A stretch of DNA of 64,000 bases from Candidatus Binataceae bacterium. Its GTDB lineage: Bacteria > Desulfobacterota > Binatia > Binatales > Binataceae. Below the pieces are notes generated by a model that saw nothing but the letters and a program-made list of their open reading frames with translations, made no database searches and had not been told where the DNA came from. Both the position numbers and the translations under genes were made by a program. The stretch covers positions 1 through 64,000 of the forward strand of contig DATJXN010000145.1 in the NCBI GenBank assembly GCA_035500095.1, read 5' to 3'. This document shows positions 45,728 to 54,293 of the stretch, in pieces (the first letter of the stretch is position 1; the number at the start of each line of letters is the position of its first letter).

Positions 45728-46237
45728 TTAACTCGCGCGCGCGAATTTCGCCTCGCCCGGTGCGGGCAGCGGATACTTGAGCTGCGCGATCACTTCCTCG
45801 AGCGAACTGTCGGCCTGGCCCGCGAGTTCCAGTTGAGCAAAGCGGCCGATCGCCGCTTCATGCACCACCATCGAGTGCGTCACCTCGCGCTCCTCCGCGG
45901 GCGCGGCGGCGTCGATCTCGCGGAATTTTGCGATGTAGAAGTCGGTAATCTCGCCGATTTCCTGCATGTGCTGCTGCCAGGATTTCAACGCATACGCTTT
46001 GGCGAATCCGGCGACCTTGTCGCTCACGTCGTCCTGGGCGACGCTCAGGCCGAGCCGGGCAAGGAATGGCCGCAGCCGCGCCTTGGTCTCGGTCTCGAGC
46101 TGCATGAGCGTGGCCCACTTGTAGCGGCGCTCCGCGTCTGTCTCGAGCGCGAGGTAGCTTGCGAGGATCGCTTCTCCGAACACTTCGCCCTGATACATGA
46201 ATTCGTTCACTGCGTTCAGATACTCGTTGCGATTCAT
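45728..46237 (-). CDS. Hypothetical all-helical protein
   Basis: A 169-residue soluble protein predicted to form four long helices (about 3-30, 36-62, 75-108 and 118-140). Each carries acidic or histidine residues (E18, E22; E48, E50; H90, E93; H126, E127) that could form a ferritin-like metal site, though the exact ExxH spacing is missing. The start has a good GGAGCAGGA site. It lies alone between the helicase and SDR genes. Function unknown. Confidence 0.75.
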   Translation of the reverse strand: MNRNEYLNAVNEFMYQGEVFGEAILASYLALETDAERRYKWATLMQLETETKARLRPFLARLGLSVAQDDVSDKVAGFAKAYALKSWQQHMQEIGEITDFYIAKFREIDAAAPAEEREVTHSMVVHEAAIGRFAQLELAGQADSSLEEVIAQLKYPLPAPGEAKFARAS

Positions 46238-46307
46238 GTTGGTCCTGCTCCGTTTTCGGATTGTAGAGCGTTCGCCGGTCCGGACAGGGGTGGCTCAAAT
46301 CGCGAGG

Positions 46308-47060
46308 CTAGACCGCGGTGTAGCCACCGTCAACGACGTATTCGGCGCCGGTCACGAACGAGGCCTCGTCGGTCGCGAGAAACAGCACCACGTAACCCAC
46401 TTCTTCGGGGCGGGCCGCGCGCTTCATCGGCGCGAGCGCCGCGATCGCGTCAAGGTCCTTCTCGGCGAAGATGTCCGTCATCGGCGTTTTGATCACGCCC
46501 GGATGCACCGAATTGACCCGGATGTTGAACGGCGCGTACTCGACCGCCGCGGTTTTGGTCAGCAGTCTCACCGCGCCCTTGCTCGCGTGATAGGCGGCGG
46601 AACCGCCCGAGCCGATGAGTCCGTAGATCGACGAGATGTTGATGATCGAGCCGGCGCCGCGCTTCTTCATCGCCGGCGCCGCGGCCTTGGTGCCCAGCCA
46701 CACGCCTTTCTGGTTCACATTGATGACCGCGTCCCATTCCTCCTCGCTGGTATCGCCGACGCCTTTGACGTTGAGAATCCCGGCGTTGTTGACGAGGATA
46801 TCGAGGCCGCCGAACTCGCGTTCGCAGGCTTCGACCGCGGCGCGCCAGTCGGCCGCGCGGGTGACGTCGAGGCGGACTGGCAGCGTGACGCGGGCACCGG
46901 CCTCGCGATTAACCTCTTCCGAGAGCTCGCGCGTCTCGGCGTCCAGCACGTCGCCGATCGCGACGCGCGCGCCTTCTTTGACGAAGAGCCGCGTTTCGGC
47001 CGCACCCTGTCCGCGCGCGCCGCCCGAGATGAGCGCCACTTTGCCTTTGAGACGATCCAT
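46308..47060 (-). CDS. SDR family NAD(P)-dependent oxidoreductase
   Basis: A 250-residue classical SDR. The cofactor motif is GGARGQGAAE (14-23), the structural NNAG follows near 90, and the catalytic set is ISSIYG (Ser), YHASK (Tyr and Lys near 154-158), ending with PGVIKTPM and TGAEYVVDGGYTAV. An acidic residue after beta-2 (GDVLDAE) favours NAD(H). Likely substrates are hydroxy- or keto-acyl or alicyclic alcohols. It starts a series of catabolic genes on the minus strand with the MaoC and HxlR genes upstream. Confidence 0.93.
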   Translation of the reverse strand: MDRLKGKVALISGGARGQGAAETRLFVKEGARVAIGDVLDAETRELSEEVNREAGARVTLPVRLDVTRAADWRAAVEACEREFGGLDILVNNAGILNVKGVGDTSEEEWDAVINVNQKGVWLGTKAAAPAMKKRGAGSIINISSIYGLIGSGGSAAYHASKGAVRLLTKTAAVEYAPFNIRVNSVHPGVIKTPMTDIFAEKDLDAIAALAPMKRAARPEEVGYVVLFLATDEASFVTGAEYVVDGGYTAV

Positions 47061-47160
47061 AGATGAAAGTCCTCTGACGCCCCGGCCGGCGGCGACACAG
47101 TCACCCTAATAGATCGATCGCCGAGCATCCGCAACGACGCACGCGCGGCGCGGCGGCGGC

Positions 47161-47628
47161 TCACTTTACGTAGAGAAAAATTCCCTCGTAGATGAGCGCC
47201 GGCTTTTCCTGTCCCACCACCTGCACCTGGGTCTCCGTCGTCACCTGCGTCCACTGCGGCTTGGCTTCGACCGCGACTACGCGCGAGCGCGCCTGGACCT
47301 TGGCCCCGGCGGGAACCGGCGATATGAAACGCAGCTTATTCGCGCCGTAGTTGACCACGTTGCGGAAACCCGTGACGTTCCAGTCCCGGGGGATCTCGAA
47401 GGCCGGGACGAGGCTTAGCGTCAGAAAGCCGTGTGCGACCGGCGTCTTGAATGGGCTTTCGCGCTTGGCGCGTTCGACATCGACGTGGATCCACTGATGG
47501 TCGCCGGTGACCTCGGCGAACTGATTGATCTTTTCCTGTGTCACGTCGATCGGTTTGCTCCACGCGCTGAATTCCGCGCTGATCTTCGAGCGCAGCTTTT
47601 CAATGTCGTCAAAGCGGATGCTTTCCAT
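47161..47628 (-). CDS. MaoC family dehydratase
   Basis: A 155-residue single hot-dog-fold hydratase. The catalytic motif FAEVTGDHQWIHVD (about 38-51) supplies Asp and His of (R)-specific enoyl-CoA hydratases, followed by PVAHGFLTLSL. Relatives hydrate trans-2-enoyl-CoA to (R)-3-hydroxyacyl-CoA. GGAGGAAGG precedes the ATG. It is 100 bases upstream of the SDR gene, on the same strand, and could supply its substrate. Confidence 0.93.
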   Translation of the reverse strand: MESIRFDDIEKLRSKISAEFSAWSKPIDVTQEKINQFAEVTGDHQWIHVDVERAKRESPFKTPVAHGFLTLSLVPAFEIPRDWNVTGFRNVVNYGANKLRFISPVPAGAKVQARSRVVAVEAKPQWTQVTTETQVQVVGQEKPALIYEGIFLYVK

Positions 47629-47728
47629 GGGCCTTCCTCCGGTGGCGGTATGAGCGCCTTGCCATGCGGTTGTTCTAGCTTCGCGGGCGCGAATAACGCA
47701 AAGCGCGGATTTGTGGCCCGTGCGCGCG

Positions 47729-48259
47729 TCACTCCTGCGCTCCGCCCTGCGCGGTCCTGGCGGGCGAAGCCGCGGGTTTGCGTGGGCGGTTGAGGCGCGC
47801 CCGCAGCGCGGCCTGCGCGCCCGGCCCGGGAATCATCCTGGCGTCGAGCCATTCGATCGTCCGTCCGTCTAGGCTGCTGACGCGGACCTCGATCGGCTGC
47901 GAGTTGACGCGGTCAACGACGATTACGGGGACGCGCCCGGGTCCGACCACCCATGAATCGCCCCATTCGCGCAGCGCCATCAGAACCGGAAACAGGGCGC
48001 GCCCCTTTTCAGTCAGCCGGTATTCGACGCGGCGCGCGTCGCCGGGCGCGACCGAGCGTTCGAGAATTCCGCGCGCGACCAGTTTCTTGAGCCGCGCGGC
48101 GAGAATGTTGCGCGCGATCCCGAGATTGTCCCGGAACTGATCGAAGCGCCGCGTGCCCATCAGCGCCTCGCGCACGATGAGGAAGGTCCACCATTCGCCG
48201 ATTTGCTCGAGCGCGCGCGCGATCGAGCAGTTCATATGGGCGAAGGTCTTGCGGCGCAT
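47729..48259 (-). CDS. HxlR-family transcriptional regulator
   Basis: A winged-helix regulator of 176 residues from ATG 48259 (182 if 48277 is used). The HxlR core is clear: CSIARALEQIGEWWTFLIVREA, FRDNLGIARNILAARLKKLV and the wing ILERSVAPGDARRVEYRLTEKG. The C-terminal extension of about 70 residues is Arg/Pro-rich. The cysteine near residue 11 could be a redox or ligand sensor as in some family members. It probably controls adjacent catabolic genes. Confidence 0.9.
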   Translation of the reverse strand: MRRKTFAHMNCSIARALEQIGEWWTFLIVREALMGTRRFDQFRDNLGIARNILAARLKKLVARGILERSVAPGDARRVEYRLTEKGRALFPVLMALREWGDSWVVGPGRVPVIVVDRVNSQPIEVRVSSLDGRTIEWLDARMIPGPGAQAALRARLNRPRKPAASPARTAQGGAQE

Positions 48260-48348
48260 CGAGCGCGAGGCTAACACGCTCGCGTTTCATGATGCAACTG
48301 ATATCCGACGGCGCGCGCCGCCGCTCGACCGTGCGTCGGCGCGCGCGC

Positions 48349-49311
48349 CTACGCCGCTGCCTGCGCGAGCCGCGCGTAGTGGGCCGCGATCTCGCGCCCG
48401 ATTGTCTCGACCTGACCGGCCCAGGCCTCCGGTTCGGCCACCGGCCACAGCACGAACTTGTCGAGGCCGCGCGTGATGTACTCGTCGACGCGCTTGATGA
48501 TGTCCTCGGCGGTGCCGAACACCGTGCGGCTGAAAAACTCCTCGCCGCCGCGGTCGAGCGAGCGCACCACCGGCTCCAGTTCGGCCCGCGCGCGGTCGCG
48601 CGAGGGGCCGAGCCGACAGAGCAGGATCAGGCCCGATTCGATTCGCGCGTCCGCGCGGCCGTACTCGGCCGCGTAGCCGCGGATCGACGTCATGTTGCGT
48701 GAGAATTCGTCGGGCGTCAGAAAGGACGCGAAGTACCCGTCGGCCATCCGCGCCGTGCGCCGCAGCGCCGACTCCGACTTGCCGCCGACCCAGATGTCGA
48801 TCGTGCCCGAGTCGTTGTTGGTGCGCCGCGTCGGATGCGGCTCGAGCGTGACATTGTCGAAATTGAAGAAGCGGCCGTGATGGCACACGTTGGATTGAGT
48901 CCACACCTTGCGCAGGACCTCGACCCCTTCGTCGAGGCGCCGCCCGCGCGTCTCCAGCGGAATTCCGGTCGCTGCGTAGTCGGCAAGGTTTGCGCCGGTG
49001 CCGACCGCCATCACCATCCGCCCGTGCGAATAGTAGTCGAGCGTGGCGAACGATTTCGCCACGGTCAACGGATGGCGCAAGTTGAGCAGCAGGACGCTCG
49101 GGCCGAGCTTGATGCGCGAGGTGCGCGAGGCCAGCACCGCGAGCGTCGCCACCACGTCAAGCTCGGGCGAGGGCGAGAGCAGATGGTCGGAGAGCCAGAA
49201 CGAATCGAGCCCCCAGTCCTCGGCCTTTTCGGCGACGTGCACGATGGTCTCCGGAGTCGGCATCCCGAGCCGCCAAAGACCGAACCCGACCCCAATTTTG
49301 ACCTGCTTCAT
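48349..49311 (-). CDS. LLM-class flavin-dependent oxidoreductase
   Basis: A 320-residue luciferase-like TIM-barrel protein, probably binding FMN or F420. Typical sequences are GLWRLGMPTPETIVHVAEKAEDWGLDS-like start, WLSDHLLSPSPELDVVATLAVLASRTSRIKLGPSVLL, and SHGRMVMAVGTG. The start at 49311 has AAGGAG at proper spacing, better than 49317. Members include monooxygenases and F420-dependent dehydrogenases; the specific reaction is not predictable. Divergent from the MBL gene. Confidence 0.9.
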   Translation of the reverse strand: MKQVKIGVGFGLWRLGMPTPETIVHVAEKAEDWGLDSFWLSDHLLSPSPELDVVATLAVLASRTSRIKLGPSVLLLNLRHPLTVAKSFATLDYYSHGRMVMAVGTGANLADYAATGIPLETRGRRLDEGVEVLRKVWTQSNVCHHGRFFNFDNVTLEPHPTRRTNNDSGTIDIWVGGKSESALRRTARMADGYFASFLTPDEFSRNMTSIRGYAAEYGRADARIESGLILLCRLGPSRDRARAELEPVVRSLDRGGEEFFSRTVFGTAEDIIKRVDEYITRGLDKFVLWPVAEPEAWAGQVETIGREIAAHYARLAQAAA

Positions 49312-49396
49312 AACCATCTCTCCTTAACTATGACCGCTCTCGCTTAGCCGGATAGTACCATAGCGGACGCTTGTCGGATCGGCTAATCTGTCGCCG

Positions 49397-50143
49397 GTGA
49401 GCGAGCTTGGAGTAACCATGCTGGGGACCGGCGACGCCTTCGCCAGCGGAGGACGGATGCAGTCCGGCTATGTCATCGACGCCGGTGGCGCGCTGATCCT
49501 GATGGAAGCCGGGCCGACGCTCCTTGCGGGACTCAAGCGCGCACAGATCAATCCCGCCGACATCGATTTTGTCCTTATCAGCCATCTGCATGGCGACCAT
49601 TTCGCCGGGCTGCCCTTCCTGATGCTGCAGTATATGTGGGAGAGCCCGCGCAAGCGCATGCTCACCATCGCCGGCCCGCGCCGCCTCGAGCAGCGCACAC
49701 GCACTCTTTTTCATAACATGTATCCGGGCATGAATACGCATCCGCTGATGCGCAAGGTCAGGTTCGTCGAGCTCGAGGCCGGACGAACCACGCGCGTGGG
49801 GCCGGCCCGCGTGGCCACCATCCGCACCCCGCACACCAAGCCCGACGTCTCGCTCGGCTTCCGGGTGACCGCCGGCGGCAGGTCGCTCGCGTTTTCCGGC
49901 GACAGCGGGTGGACGGAGGAGCTGGTGGGACTCAGCGCGGGCGCGGACCTGTTTTTGTGCGAGTGCACCTACTTCGGCAGCAACCACCTGGACTTCCATC
50001 TCAACTATCCGACGATCGAGCGCAACCGCGGCCGCTTCACGGCCAGGCGGGTCGTTCTTACTCATCTCGGCCGCGAAGTCCTCGAGCGCATGAACGACGT
50101 CGGGATGGAGACGGCGGACGACCTGATGAAAATCACCGCCTGA
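49397..50143 (+). CDS. MBL-fold metallo-hydrolase (RNase Z/arylsulfatase-like)
   Basis: A 248-residue metallo-beta-lactamase-fold protein. The metal motif HLHGDH is at 63-68 (H63, H65, D67, H68). Other ligands are likely in PHTK (near residue 144), FSGDSGW and the C-terminal LTHLGRE. The N-terminal VTMLGTGDAFASGGRMQSG resembles RNase Z and AtsA-like enzymes, but the exosite arm of tRNase Z is missing. Translation begins at GTG 49397. Its substrate is unknown. Confidence 0.9.
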   Translation: MSELGVTMLGTGDAFASGGRMQSGYVIDAGGALILMEAGPTLLAGLKRAQINPADIDFVLISHLHGDHFAGLPFLMLQYMWESPRKRMLTIAGPRRLEQRTRTLFHNMYPGMNTHPLMRKVRFVELEAGRTTRVGPARVATIRTPHTKPDVSLGFRVTAGGRSLAFSGDSGWTEELVGLSAGADLFLCECTYFGSNHLDFHLNYPTIERNRGRFTARRVVLTHLGREVLERMNDVGMETADDLMKITA

Positions 50144-50278
50144 CGGGTTTTGTGCCGCGCCCCCGGGCTGGCTATGCTCTGGGAGAACCGCCGGCGCGGG
50201 TGCCGAATTTTCTTTCGGATTCGATGCACGCGCGGCCGGCGCATCAGCAACAGAAAAAAGAACAAAGGAGCCTGCCGG

Positions 50279-51052
50279 ATGGGTATAGCGGACGGCAAGC
50301 GCGCGCTGGTGGTCGGCGTCGCGAACGAAAAGAGCCTCGCCTGGGGAATCGCGCAGGAACTCAAGGCGCAGGGCGCGGAAGTCGCGCTCACCTACCAGGG
50401 CGAGGTGCTCGAGAAGCGCGTGCGCCCGCTCGCCGAGTCGATCGGCGCGCTCGTGGTCGGCGAGCTCGACGTCACCAACGACATTCAGATCGGCCTGGTG
50501 ATGTCGGAGTTGCGCGAGCTGTGGGGCGGAATCGACATGCTGGTCCACGCCGTGGCTTTTGCCGAGCGCGAAGATCTGCGCGATCGCTTTCTGACCGTCA
50601 GCCGCGCCAATTTCGCCAAGGCGCTCGAGATCAGCGCCTACTCGCTGGTCGCGCTGGCGCGCGCGGCCGAACCGTTGATGGAAGCGCGCGGCGGCGGCTC
50701 GATCCTGACCCTCAGTTACCTGGGCGCGGTGCGCGCGGTGCCCAACTACAACGTGATGGGGGTCGCCAAGGCAGCTCTGGAAGCCTGCGTGCGTTATCTC
50801 GCAGTCGATCTCGGTGCGAAAAACATCCGCGTCAATGCGATCAGCGCGGCGCCCGCCCGCACGCTTTCGTCCTCGGCCATCCGCGACTTCTTCACCATGG
50901 CGCACGAGGTCGAGGAGCGCTCGCCGATGCGCCGCGCGATGAGGACCGAAGACGTGGGCAAGATGGCCGCGGCGATGCTGAGCGATCTCTCAAGCGGCGT
51001 CACCGGCCAGACCGTCTACGTTGACGTCGGCTACAGTATCGTCGGATTGTAA
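50279..51052 (+). CDS. fabI: Enoyl-[acyl-carrier-protein] reductase (NADH)
   Basis: A 257-residue FabI carrying out the last step of fatty-acid elongation. The signature Y147-x9-Y157-x6-K164 (SYLGAVRAVPNYNVMGVAK) matches E. coli FabI Y146/Y156/K163 at +1. The cofactor loop GVANEKSLAWGIA is near 13-25. Start ATG 50279 has AAAGGAG upstream; the frame runs further 5' without support. It may be the triclosan-target type; no other fab genes are close. Confidence 0.95.
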   Translation: MGIADGKRALVVGVANEKSLAWGIAQELKAQGAEVALTYQGEVLEKRVRPLAESIGALVVGELDVTNDIQIGLVMSELRELWGGIDMLVHAVAFAEREDLRDRFLTVSRANFAKALEISAYSLVALARAAEPLMEARGGGSILTLSYLGAVRAVPNYNVMGVAKAALEACVRYLAVDLGAKNIRVNAISAAPARTLSSSAIRDFFTMAHEVEERSPMRRAMRTEDVGKMAAAMLSDLSSGVTGQTVYVDVGYSIVGL

Positions 51053-51106
51053 ACGCCGCCGGACGTGCCGGCGCGAACAGGAATCTTCGGCAAGGAGTAC
51101 AGGGCG

Positions 51107-51883
51107 ATGGCTATCGTTGCGGTGCCCCAGCTCAAGGACAACTATGCCTATCTCGTGATCGACGACGCGAGCAAGCAGTGCGGCGTGGTCGACTGTTCCG
51201 AGGCCGACAAGGTGCTCGACGAGGTGAAGCGGCGCGGACTCAAGCTGACGACGGTCCTGCCCACCCATTGGCATCCGGACCACGTCGGCGGCAACGTGGA
51301 CTTGGTGCGTGCGGTGCCGGAGTTGCGCGTTTACGGAGCGCGCGGCGAGAGCGGGCGAATTCCGGCGATGACCGACGAGATAGATAACGGCGACGAAGTG
51401 GTAGTGGGGCCGATTCGCGGGCGCGTGATCGGGATCCCCGCGCATACGAGCGGCCATATCGCCTACTATTTCCCGACGCTCAAGGCCGTGTTTACCGGCG
51501 ACACTCTGTTCATTGCGGGATGCGGGCGCGTGTTCGAGGGCAAGGCCGATACGATGGTGGCGTCGCTCGCCCGGCTCGCCGCGCTGCCCGACGATACCCA
51601 GGTCTATTGCGGTCACGAGTACACCGAAAAAAACCTGCAATTCGCGCTGACGCTGGAGCCCAACAACGCGGCGCTCAAGTCCAAGTACGAGTGGACGCGG
51701 AAGGCGCGCGCGGAGGGGAAGTTCACGGTTCCGTCGACCGTCGGCGACGAGAAGCGCTTCAATCCGTTCCTGCGCACCGATAGCGCCGAACTGCGCGCAA
51801 GCCTTCGCAAGATCGATCCGTCGGTCGGCGACGAACCGGTCGCCGTCTTCGCCAAGACTCGCGAACTTAAAGATCGGTTCTGA
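51107..51883 (+). CDS. gloB: Hydroxyacylglutathione hydrolase-like (glyoxalase II)
   Basis: A 258-residue metallo-hydrolase. The dinuclear zinc motif THWHPDH is at 53-59 (H54, H56, D58, H59), and later ligands fall in HTSGHIAYY, FTGDTLF and YCGHEYTEKN (His near 169). The C-terminal helical domain ends with NPFLRTDSAELR, as in genuine GloB. Trp55 replaces the more common His in THHHxDH. It probably hydrolyses S-lactoylglutathione or a related thioester. Lies 54 bases after fabI. Confidence 0.92.
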   Translation: MAIVAVPQLKDNYAYLVIDDASKQCGVVDCSEADKVLDEVKRRGLKLTTVLPTHWHPDHVGGNVDLVRAVPELRVYGARGESGRIPAMTDEIDNGDEVVVGPIRGRVIGIPAHTSGHIAYYFPTLKAVFTGDTLFIAGCGRVFEGKADTMVASLARLAALPDDTQVYCGHEYTEKNLQFALTLEPNNAALKSKYEWTRKARAEGKFTVPSTVGDEKRFNPFLRTDSAELRASLRKIDPSVGDEPVAVFAKTRELKDRF

Positions 51884-52203
51884 GTAAAATCGGTTCCGAG
51901 TCCGGCGGGCCGCTAACTGAATCGGTTCTACATCCAGTAGGAATTTGCGCTAGACAGTTTTGTCTTCGCTCCCGCATTTTGGGCTTTCGTCGAGCAAGGA
52001 ATACCGCTGAAAATCGTCGCGATCGGGCAAAGCAAACAATAGGCGAATACGTCACGTGCTCATCATTGCCGACATTTGAAGAATGGAGCACAGTTTGAGT
52101 CCAATAAGGTCGATTAAATCCATTTGACAGAACACGTCCTGTTATCTATTCTCCAAAAGTCAGTTCCGGAAATTCCAGATCCTCAACCTCTAAGAGGTGT
52201 GCT
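51884..52203. other. 320-bp intergenic region before the Flp pilin
   Basis: Between gloB and the pilin gene, of lower GC than its surroundings. It has three copies of ATCGGTTC (51873, 51889, 51921; the first within gloB) and a strong promoter at 52124-52152. No gene was recognised. The leader from the promoter to the pilin start is about 50 bases. Confidence 0.55.
52124..52152 (+). promoter_or_regulatory. Strong sigma70-type promoter of the pilin gene
   Basis: TTGACA (52124-52129), a 17-base spacer and TATTCT (52147-52152), about 50 bases before the pilin start. The -35 is perfect. This is the clearest promoter in the window. Confidence 0.8.
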
Positions 52204-52395
52204 ATGGCGTCTGTTGAGGTACTTTTCGTCCGCGCGCGGGAGACATTGGTCCGTCGTTTTCGGGCACAGACTATGGTCGAGTATGCCCTGATCATCGCGT
52301 CCATCGGGGTCGTAGCGTGGGGCGCTTATAACGTAATGGGCCACAGCGTCGGAACGATGGCGAGCGGCATCGATTCGGATTTGACCACCGCGTAG
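52204..52395 (+). CDS. Flp/type IVb pilin
   Basis: A 63-residue pilin. A basic leader (residues 1-21) precedes the prepilin segment AQTMVEYALIIASIGVVAW. Cleavage after Ala21 would give the mature E5 and Y6 found in Flp pilins. The helix is followed by a short tail. Family leaders often end in Gly before the cleavage site; here it is Ala. No tad/cpa/rcp assembly genes are present, so it must be assembled from elsewhere. It has its own promoter and terminator, suggesting strong single-gene expression. Confidence 0.85.
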   Translation: MASVEVLFVRARETLVRRFRAQTMVEYALIIASIGVVAWGAYNVMGHSVGTMASGIDSDLTTA

Positions 52396-52486
52396 GATCG
52401 CCGCCAGCGAACGCGACGGATCGTGTCGCGCTGCCGGGATGTCTTTAGAACCCGACGCGGCGCGTCCGTCTTCTACACGAGTTGAG

Positions 52487-52512
52487 AACCCGCCCGGCAG
52501 GGCGGGTTTTTG
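52487..52512 (+). terminator. Rho-independent terminator after the pilin gene
   Basis: AACCCGCC (52487-52494), a 6-base loop and GGCGGGTT (52501-52508) form a perfect 8-bp stem with a T run (52507-52511). It lies about 90 bases after the pilin stop. Confidence 0.9.
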
Positions 52513-52609
52513 CTTTCATAGCGCCGTCAAAATGAAACGATTTCGCTGTTAAATCCGTTCATTTCGACGTCGCACGCACGATGTGCGATTTAATCACCAA
52601 GACGCTCGC

Positions 52610-53053
52610 TCATCCGTTAACCAATCTCCATTGAACCAGCGTCGCTCCCGGATGATCCTCGAAGACCGCTTCGACCTCGGCATCGAACGGCGCATCCAGC
52701 ATCGGGTTGCCGAGCAGATTGCCGGCCATCCGAACATTGCCGGCATCCGGGAGTTCGATCACCGCGATAATGAACGGTCCGGCGTCTTTGAGTGCCGGAT
52801 GCACCGGGTTCCAGGATCGGACCCAGGTGTAGAGCCTCCCGCGGCCTGACAGGCGATGCCATCCGAGTTCGCCGCTAAGACATTTGTGGCAAATCCATTC
52901 GGGGCCGAACTGGAACGTCTCGCAACGGCGGCATCGTTGCACGACCAGCTCGTGTCGGCGCGCGGCCTCCCAGAAACCGGCGTCCATCCCGTCGCGCTGC
53001 GCCTTTGGCGCGGGCAATCCCTCGGGCAGATAGTAGGGCGGGTTCTGAGCCAT
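52610..53053 (-). CDS. Zn-ribbon/OB-fold protein (DUF35)
   Basis: A 147-residue acyl-CoA-associated protein with rubredoxin-like zinc ribbon CRRC...CHKC (about residues 41-58) followed by an OB fold. DUF35 proteins pair with thiolase-like enzymes; in steroid-degrading aldolases (Ltp2 with its DUF35 partner) they are required for activity. Here the thiolase gene lies directly upstream, 54 bases away, on the same strand, and the pair is likely a complex. Confidence 0.92.
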   Translation of the reverse strand: MAQNPPYYLPEGLPAPKAQRDGMDAGFWEAARRHELVVQRCRRCETFQFGPEWICHKCLSGELGWHRLSGRGRLYTWVRSWNPVHPALKDAGPFIIAVIELPDAGNVRMAGNLLGNPMLDAPFDAEVEAVFEDHPGATLVQWRLVNG

Positions 53054-53107
53054 GCGAGTTTTCCTGCTTCGTCTATGCGATTGCGCGCGCGATGTTCCGA
53101 CTGCGCA

Positions 53108-54277
53108 TCATCCGCGCACGATAAGGTTGCTCACCGGCGAGACCATCGGGCCCGAGGCCACCAGCGCGATCTTCGCATCGGGCACTTGCGCGGTCGAGGT
53201 TCCGCGGCACTGCCGGACCGCTTCGTTGACGAGTTCGAGGCCGTGCATGTAACACTCGGCGATATTGCCGCCGCTCGTGTTGAGCGGGAGCTTGCCGTGC
53301 GGCGCGATCAGATTTTCGAACCGGCACAGATCCATCACGCCGTCGGGCTCGCAGAAGCCGTGCTCGACCAGGCTTATGGGCACGGCGCCGCTGAAGTGCT
53401 CGTAGATTTGCACCACGTCGACGTCGGCGGGACCGATCTCCGCCATCTGGTAGAGCCGCGGGGCCAGGCTTCTGAAATGCGAGGACGCGTAGTCGGGCGA
53501 GTTCTCGGCCGCCGCCGCCGCCCGATACGGCGCGCCCTGCGCCGCCGCCATCACGTACACCGGTTTCTGCTTGAGGTCCCGCGCGCGCTCGGCGCTGGTG
53601 AGGATCAGCGCGGCGGCGCCATCGTTTTCCATGCAGCAGTCATAGAGATGAAACGGCTCGACGATCCATCGCGAGCGGTCGTACTGCTCGCGCGTGAGCG
53701 GCCGTCCGTACATCACGGCGCGCGGATTAAGTTGCGCATGGTGGTAGTCGGCGAGCACCACCGCTGCGAGCGCATCCTGGGTGACGCGATGCTCGTACAT
53801 GAAACGGCGCACGCGCAGCGCGACCCACTGCGCGGGCACGAACAGCCCGTAAGGCCATGCGTAAGCGGCGGGTCCCGAGACGGTTTGGACCGGAGCGGCC
53901 TGGCCGAAGCGGCCGAACTGCCCCTGCGCGAGGGCGCGGAACACCACCACGTACTTGGCGTAGCCCGCGGCGACCGCCGCCGCGGCTTGGGCCACCGCGC
54001 CTGAGCCGCCGCCCCCGCCTCCGCCCCAGACCATGCTCGCCCACGCGTAGTGCGGCAGGCCAAGCGCGGTGGCGAGGCGCGCGGCGTCGTTGCGATCGTT
54101 GCTGTAAGAGGCGAAGCCGTCGAGGTCGGCAACCTTGATTCCGGCGTCCGCGACCGCGTTCAGGATCGCTTCGCAGGCGAGCTGGAATTCGCTGACCGGC
54201 GCCTGGCCGCGTTTGTAGTAGCGGGTCTCGCCGAGGCCGACGATCGCGACCTTGTCCTTGATGCTGTACTCGCCCAT
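53108..54277 (-). CDS. Thiolase-family protein (SCP2/lipid-transfer-type)
   Basis: A 389-residue thiolase-fold protein of the non-specific lipid-transfer group, which lacks a standard thiolase Cys nucleophile motif at the start and carries Tyr/Asp/His-type residues instead. Landmarks are KVAIVGLGETRYYKRG, GGGGGGSGAVAQAAAA, MENDGAAALILTSAER and NTSGGNIAECYMHGLE. Such proteins act as thiolases or, with DUF35 partners, as aldolases that cleave acyl side chains. Start ATG 54277 lies 16 bases after the upstream LLM stop. Reaction type is inference. Confidence 0.9.
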   Translation of the reverse strand: MGEYSIKDKVAIVGLGETRYYKRGQAPVSEFQLACEAILNAVADAGIKVADLDGFASYSNDRNDAARLATALGLPHYAWASMVWGGGGGGGSGAVAQAAAAVAAGYAKYVVVFRALAQGQFGRFGQAAPVQTVSGPAAYAWPYGLFVPAQWVALRVRRFMYEHRVTQDALAAVVLADYHHAQLNPRAVMYGRPLTREQYDRSRWIVEPFHLYDCCMENDGAAALILTSAERARDLKQKPVYVMAAAQGAPYRAAAAAENSPDYASSHFRSLAPRLYQMAEIGPADVDVVQIYEHFSGAVPISLVEHGFCEPDGVMDLCRFENLIAPHGKLPLNTSGGNIAECYMHGLELVNEAVRQCRGTSTAQVPDAKIALVASGPMVSPVSNLIVRG

Positions 54278-54293
54278 CGGCGCGCGCCGGAGC

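Noticed and set aside
49328-50905. 525-codon minus-strand frame over the MBL and fabI genes
   Set aside because: Antisense to two genes with intact catalytic motifs; no recognisable domain.
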